From Planctomycetota bacterium (GTDB taxonomy: Bacteria; Planctomycetota; UBA11346): a stretch of DNA of 64,000 bases. Under the pieces are notes generated by a model. It had not been told where the DNA came from. It worked only from the letters and a program-made list of their open reading frames with translations, and ran no database searches. Made by a program: the position numbers and the translations under genes. Positions 62,401 to 64,000 of the stretch are shown here, in pieces (positions within the stretch are counted from its first letter, which is position 1; every line of letters begins with the position of its first letter). Location of the stretch: the NCBI GenBank assembly GCA_014193115.1, contig BJHQ01000017.1, positions 48,908 to 112,907 on the forward strand. The letters run 5' to 3'.

Positions 62401-64000
62401 GCCGCCGGCGTGATCGTCGTGGTGTACGGACCGGTGCCGCTCAGCGCGCCGGCGCTGCCGTTGGTCACGAGGAGGTCACTGGCGGTGAACCCGGTCACCG
62501 CCTCGCTGAACGTGATCGTTACCGTGAACGTTCCGTTGAATGGACCGGCGCTCGCGCTCAGCGTCGCGGTCGGCGCGGTCGCGTCGTAGGTTCGGCTCAA
62601 CTGGGTTGCTGCGCTGTTATTGTTACCCGCCGCGTCGATCGCGCTGCTCGCCGGCAGGTCGATGGTCACGACACCATCCGCCGTCGGCGTGATCGTCGTG
62701 GTGTACGGACCGGTGCCGCTCAGCGCGCCGGCGCTGCCGTTGGTCACGAGGAGGTCACTGGCGGTGAAACCGGTCACCGCCTCGCTGAACGTGATCGTTA
62801 CCGTGAACGTTCCGTTGAATGGACCGGCGCTCGCGCTCAGCGTCGCGGTCGGCGCGGTCGCGTCGTAGGTTCGGCTCAACTGGGTTGCTGCGCTGTTATT
62901 GTTACCCGCCGCGTCGATCGCGCTGCTCGCCGGCAGGTCGATGGTCACGACACCATCCGCCGTCGGCGTGATCGTCGTGGTGTACGGACCGGTGCCGCTC
63001 AGCGCGCCGGCGCTGCCGTTGGTCACGAGGAGGTCACTGGCGGTGAACCCGGTCACCGCCTCGCTGAACGTAATCGTCACCGTGAACGTTCCGTTGAATG
63101 GACCGGCACTGGCACTGAGCGTCGCCGTCGGCGCCGTCGTGTCATAGGTCCGGCTCAACTGGGTTGCTGCGGTGTTATTGTTACCCCCCGCGTCGATCGC
63201 GCTGCTCGCCGGCAGGTCGATGGTCACCACACCATCCGCCGCCGGCGTGATCGTCGTGGTGTACGGACCGGTGCCGCTCAGCGCGCCGGCGCTGCCGTTG
63301 GTCACGAGGAGGTCACTAGCGGTGAAACCGGTCACCGCCTCGCTGAACGTAATCGTCACCGTGAACGTTCCGTTGAATGGACCGGCACTGGCACTGAGCG
63401 TCGCGGTCGGCGCCGTCGTGTCGTAGGTTCGGCTCAACTGGGTTGCTGCGCTGTTATTGTTACCCGCCGCGTCGATCGCGCTGCTCGCCGGCAGGTCGAT
63501 CGTCACCACACCATCCGCCGTCGGCGTGATCGTTGTGGTGTACGGACCGGTGCCGCTCAGCGCGCCGGCGCTGCCGTTGGTCACGAGGAGGTCACTGGCG
63601 GTGAAACCGGTCACGGCCTCGCTGAACGTAATCGTCACCGTGAACGTTCCGTTGAATGGACCGGCACTGGCACTGAGCGTTGCCGTCGGCGCCGTCGTGT
63701 CATAGGTTCGGCTCAACTGGGTTGCTGCGCTGTTATTGTTACCCCCCGCGTCGATCGCGCTGCTCGCCGGCAGGTCGATGGTCACGACACCATCCGCCGT
63801 CGGCGTGATCGTCGTGGTGTACGGACCCGTGCCGCTGAGCGCGCCGGCGCTGCCGTTGGTCACGAGGAGGTCACTGGCGGTGAACCCGGTCACCGCCTCG
63901 CTGAACGTAATCGTCACCGTGAACGTTCCGTTGAATGGACCGGCACTGGCACTGAGCGTCGCCGTCGGCGCCGTCGTGTCATAGGTCCGGCTCAACTGGG
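59484..64000 (-). CDS. Giant Ig-repeat surface/secreted protein, C-terminal part
   Basis: At least 1503 residues are visible; the N terminus is outside the window. From the visible N-terminal end: nine nearly identical 93-residue Ig-like repeats (FSEAVTGFTASDL, TITPTADGVVTIDL), one divergent copy, a different Ig-like domain (about 105 residues), a Calx-beta-like domain (EGMTISIGLKLS, TFLAGKTTAVLALSI), a 320-residue C-terminal domain, and a sorting-like tail GGCGLGSGLALVLGGFLLMW followed by RPRSG. The tail resembles CTERM protein-sorting signals. It is probably exported and anchored, and may serve in adhesion. Confidence 0.88.
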   Translation of the reverse strand, partial: QLSRTYDTTAPTATLSASAGPFNGTFTVTITFSEAVTGFTASDLLVTNGSAGALSGTGPYTTTITPTADGVVTIDLPASSAIDAGGNNNSAATQLSRTYDTTAPTATLSASAGPFNGTFTVTITFSEAVTGFTASDLLVTNGSAGALSGTGPYTTTITPTADGVVTIDLPASSAIDAAGNNNSAATQLSRTYDTTAPTATLSASAGPFNGTFTVTITFSEAVTGFTASDLLVTNGSAGALSGTGPYTTTITPAADGVVTIDLPASSAIDAGGNNNTAATQLSRTYDTTAPTATLSASAGPFNGTFTVTITFSEAVTGFTASDLLVTNGSAGALSGTGPYTTTITPTADGVVTIDLPASSAIDAAGNNNSAATQLSRTYDATAPTATLSASAGPFNGTFTVTITFSEAVTGFTASDLLVTNGSAGALSGTGPYTTTITPTADGVVTIDLPASSAIDAAGNNNSAATQLSRTYDATAPTATLSASAGPFNGTFTVTITFSEAVTGFTASDLLVTNGSAGALSGTGPYTTTITPAADGVVTIDLPASSAIDAAGNNNSAATQLSRTYDTTAPTATLSASAGPFNGTFTVTITFSEAVTGFTTSDLSVTNGSASALSGTGPYTTTITPTADGVVSIDLAASSAADAAGNGNSAATQLSRTYDATTPTATLSASAGPFNAPFTVTITFSEAVTGFTAGDLLVTNGSASALSGTGPYTTTITPTADGVVSIDLAANSAADAAGNGNSAATQLSRTYDATTPTATLSASAGPFNAPFTVTITFSEAVTGFTASDLSVTNGSASALSGTGPYTTTITPTADGVVTIDLPASSAIDAAGNNNSAATQLSRLFDAASPSVVLSAPTGPFNGPFVVTITFSESVSGLLANDVVVSNGNAGVLTGGPITYSVAIVPLDGPVSVSLPAASVIDAVGNSNTTSNVLTRLADLVPPTAPVLTGFSVDSAPVGDGVTNDTTPTFTGTAEPLSSVEVAANGVVLANGAVDSSGTFSVTIPVIADGHYEFTAVSVDAAGNRGPNSAAIPLSIDSVGLPTVSFAKPSSFAVEGMTISIGLKLSAAQPGALTIPLIIPGGDATGPASVTFLAGKTTAVLALSIIVDGLVEPMEDMTVSFGPLTSAAVGLPASHQILLVDTQPLQLGIHDANDPFLTPTTFVGGTVNLPGALVRGQTLLTTVTGGVPPYIVTSVGSSASLLAATAGDLANDGDRDWIQRVSARIDANAGSVTVADSQGNQVRVVFTATAGPVSTVPIAALPDSGSDGPALFGAICPSTEEGLEQFRIGMNGRLPSEVRSFAWDGIVQKYTEFPIEPGGHALPTHAWFLARRIPLSLNFTGSAVPLFTSVPLDPEWNFIGIPPIIVGGSTVTSHPWNNLVPSLADGPVTTAAGRDAVVVGPFSWDGSVYTKVTTLQTGRGYWIRNMTAERLLLVRVDDAHVLTGPAAFAARTGNDIPPAPPVLSAPASSTANTGGCGLGSGLALVLGGFLLMWRPRSGRMNLSESA
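61467..64000 (-). repeat. Array of nine 279-bp coding repeats
   Basis: The period is exactly 279 bp (for example near-identical segments beginning at 62620, 62899, 63457 and 63736). DNA identity between the copies nearest the window edge exceeds 95 percent by eye, while the copies nearest the C terminus differ more. The gradient suggests recent expansion towards the N-terminal side. More copies probably lie beyond 64000. Confidence 0.9.

Noticed and set aside
61467..64000. Repeated 82-codon plus-strand frames
   Set aside because: They are the exact antisense of the Ig-like repeats and recur only because the repeats do.

Overview
GC-rich bacterial chromosome of a Gram-negative organism. Porins with N-terminal coiled coils, periplasmic binding proteins and a VKOR-DsbA fusion imply two membranes. 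Hanks-type kinases, a secreted Ig-repeat protein and a TROVE/RtcB locus recall the PVC bacteria (Planctomycetota, Verrucomicrobiota, Lentisphaerota). That placement is an inference, because the window holds no rRNA or other phylogenetic marker.

Region 1 (1-25.3 kb) is dominated by organosulfur and sulfate acquisition. It opens with a divergent pair, a flavoprotein oxidoreductase and an LLM flavin monooxygenase. A string of small metabolic enzymes follows (hydrolase, MOSC, SDR, methyltransferase, DinB-dienelactone-hydrolase fusion, GNAT, tautomerase). A long minus-strand block then carries an SsuABC-like sulfonate transporter with three paralogous binding proteins, a porin, a dienelactone hydrolase, a TauD-like dioxygenase, an aldo/keto reductase, an SfnR-like sigma54 activator, a MetX-like acyltransferase, a sulfate-binding protein, a second porin and a YezD-family protein behind a short leader ORF.

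Region 2 (25.6-30.9 kb) holds RadA between two small overlapping genes, a VKOR-DsbA fusion, a SixA phosphatase and two unknown genes.

Region 3 (31.0-37.3 kb) is the most remarkable part: an RNA-repair / Ro60 locus. In minus-strand order it has a TROVE-vWA (Ro60/Rsr) gene, a 1.4-kb non-coding stretch, a RelA/SpoT-like HD hydrolase, an unknown Cys-motif protein, the RNA ligase RtcB and four tandem 146-bp repeats. The non-coding stretch folds by eye into a series of Y-RNA-like elements. At least three carry circularly permuted tRNA domains: the acceptor stem is closed by a GNRA tetraloop, and the molecule is opened in the D-loop, the anticodon loop or next to the anticodon arm, where a Ro60-type stem with a shared internal loop is attached. 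A further element is a linear tRNA-like RNA with an encoded CCA end and a giant insertion. Three copies of a structured repeat cassette lie among the RNAs. This is a candidate multi-RNA version of the YrlA/Ro60 system joined to RtcB repair.

Region 4 (37.3-59.2 kb) is mixed housekeeping and accessory: a PhyH dioxygenase with a divergent AraC regulator, a UDP-sugar dehydrogenase, CysS, a Dus enzyme, a decayed tandem protein-kinase locus, a carotenoid-desaturase-like oxidoreductase, an ABC exporter pair, a U32 peptidase interrupted by repeat-derived sequence and an MFS exporter.

Region 5 (59.5-64 kb) is the 3' part of a giant secreted or anchored protein with nine nearly identical 93-residue Ig-like repeats. 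It runs off the window.
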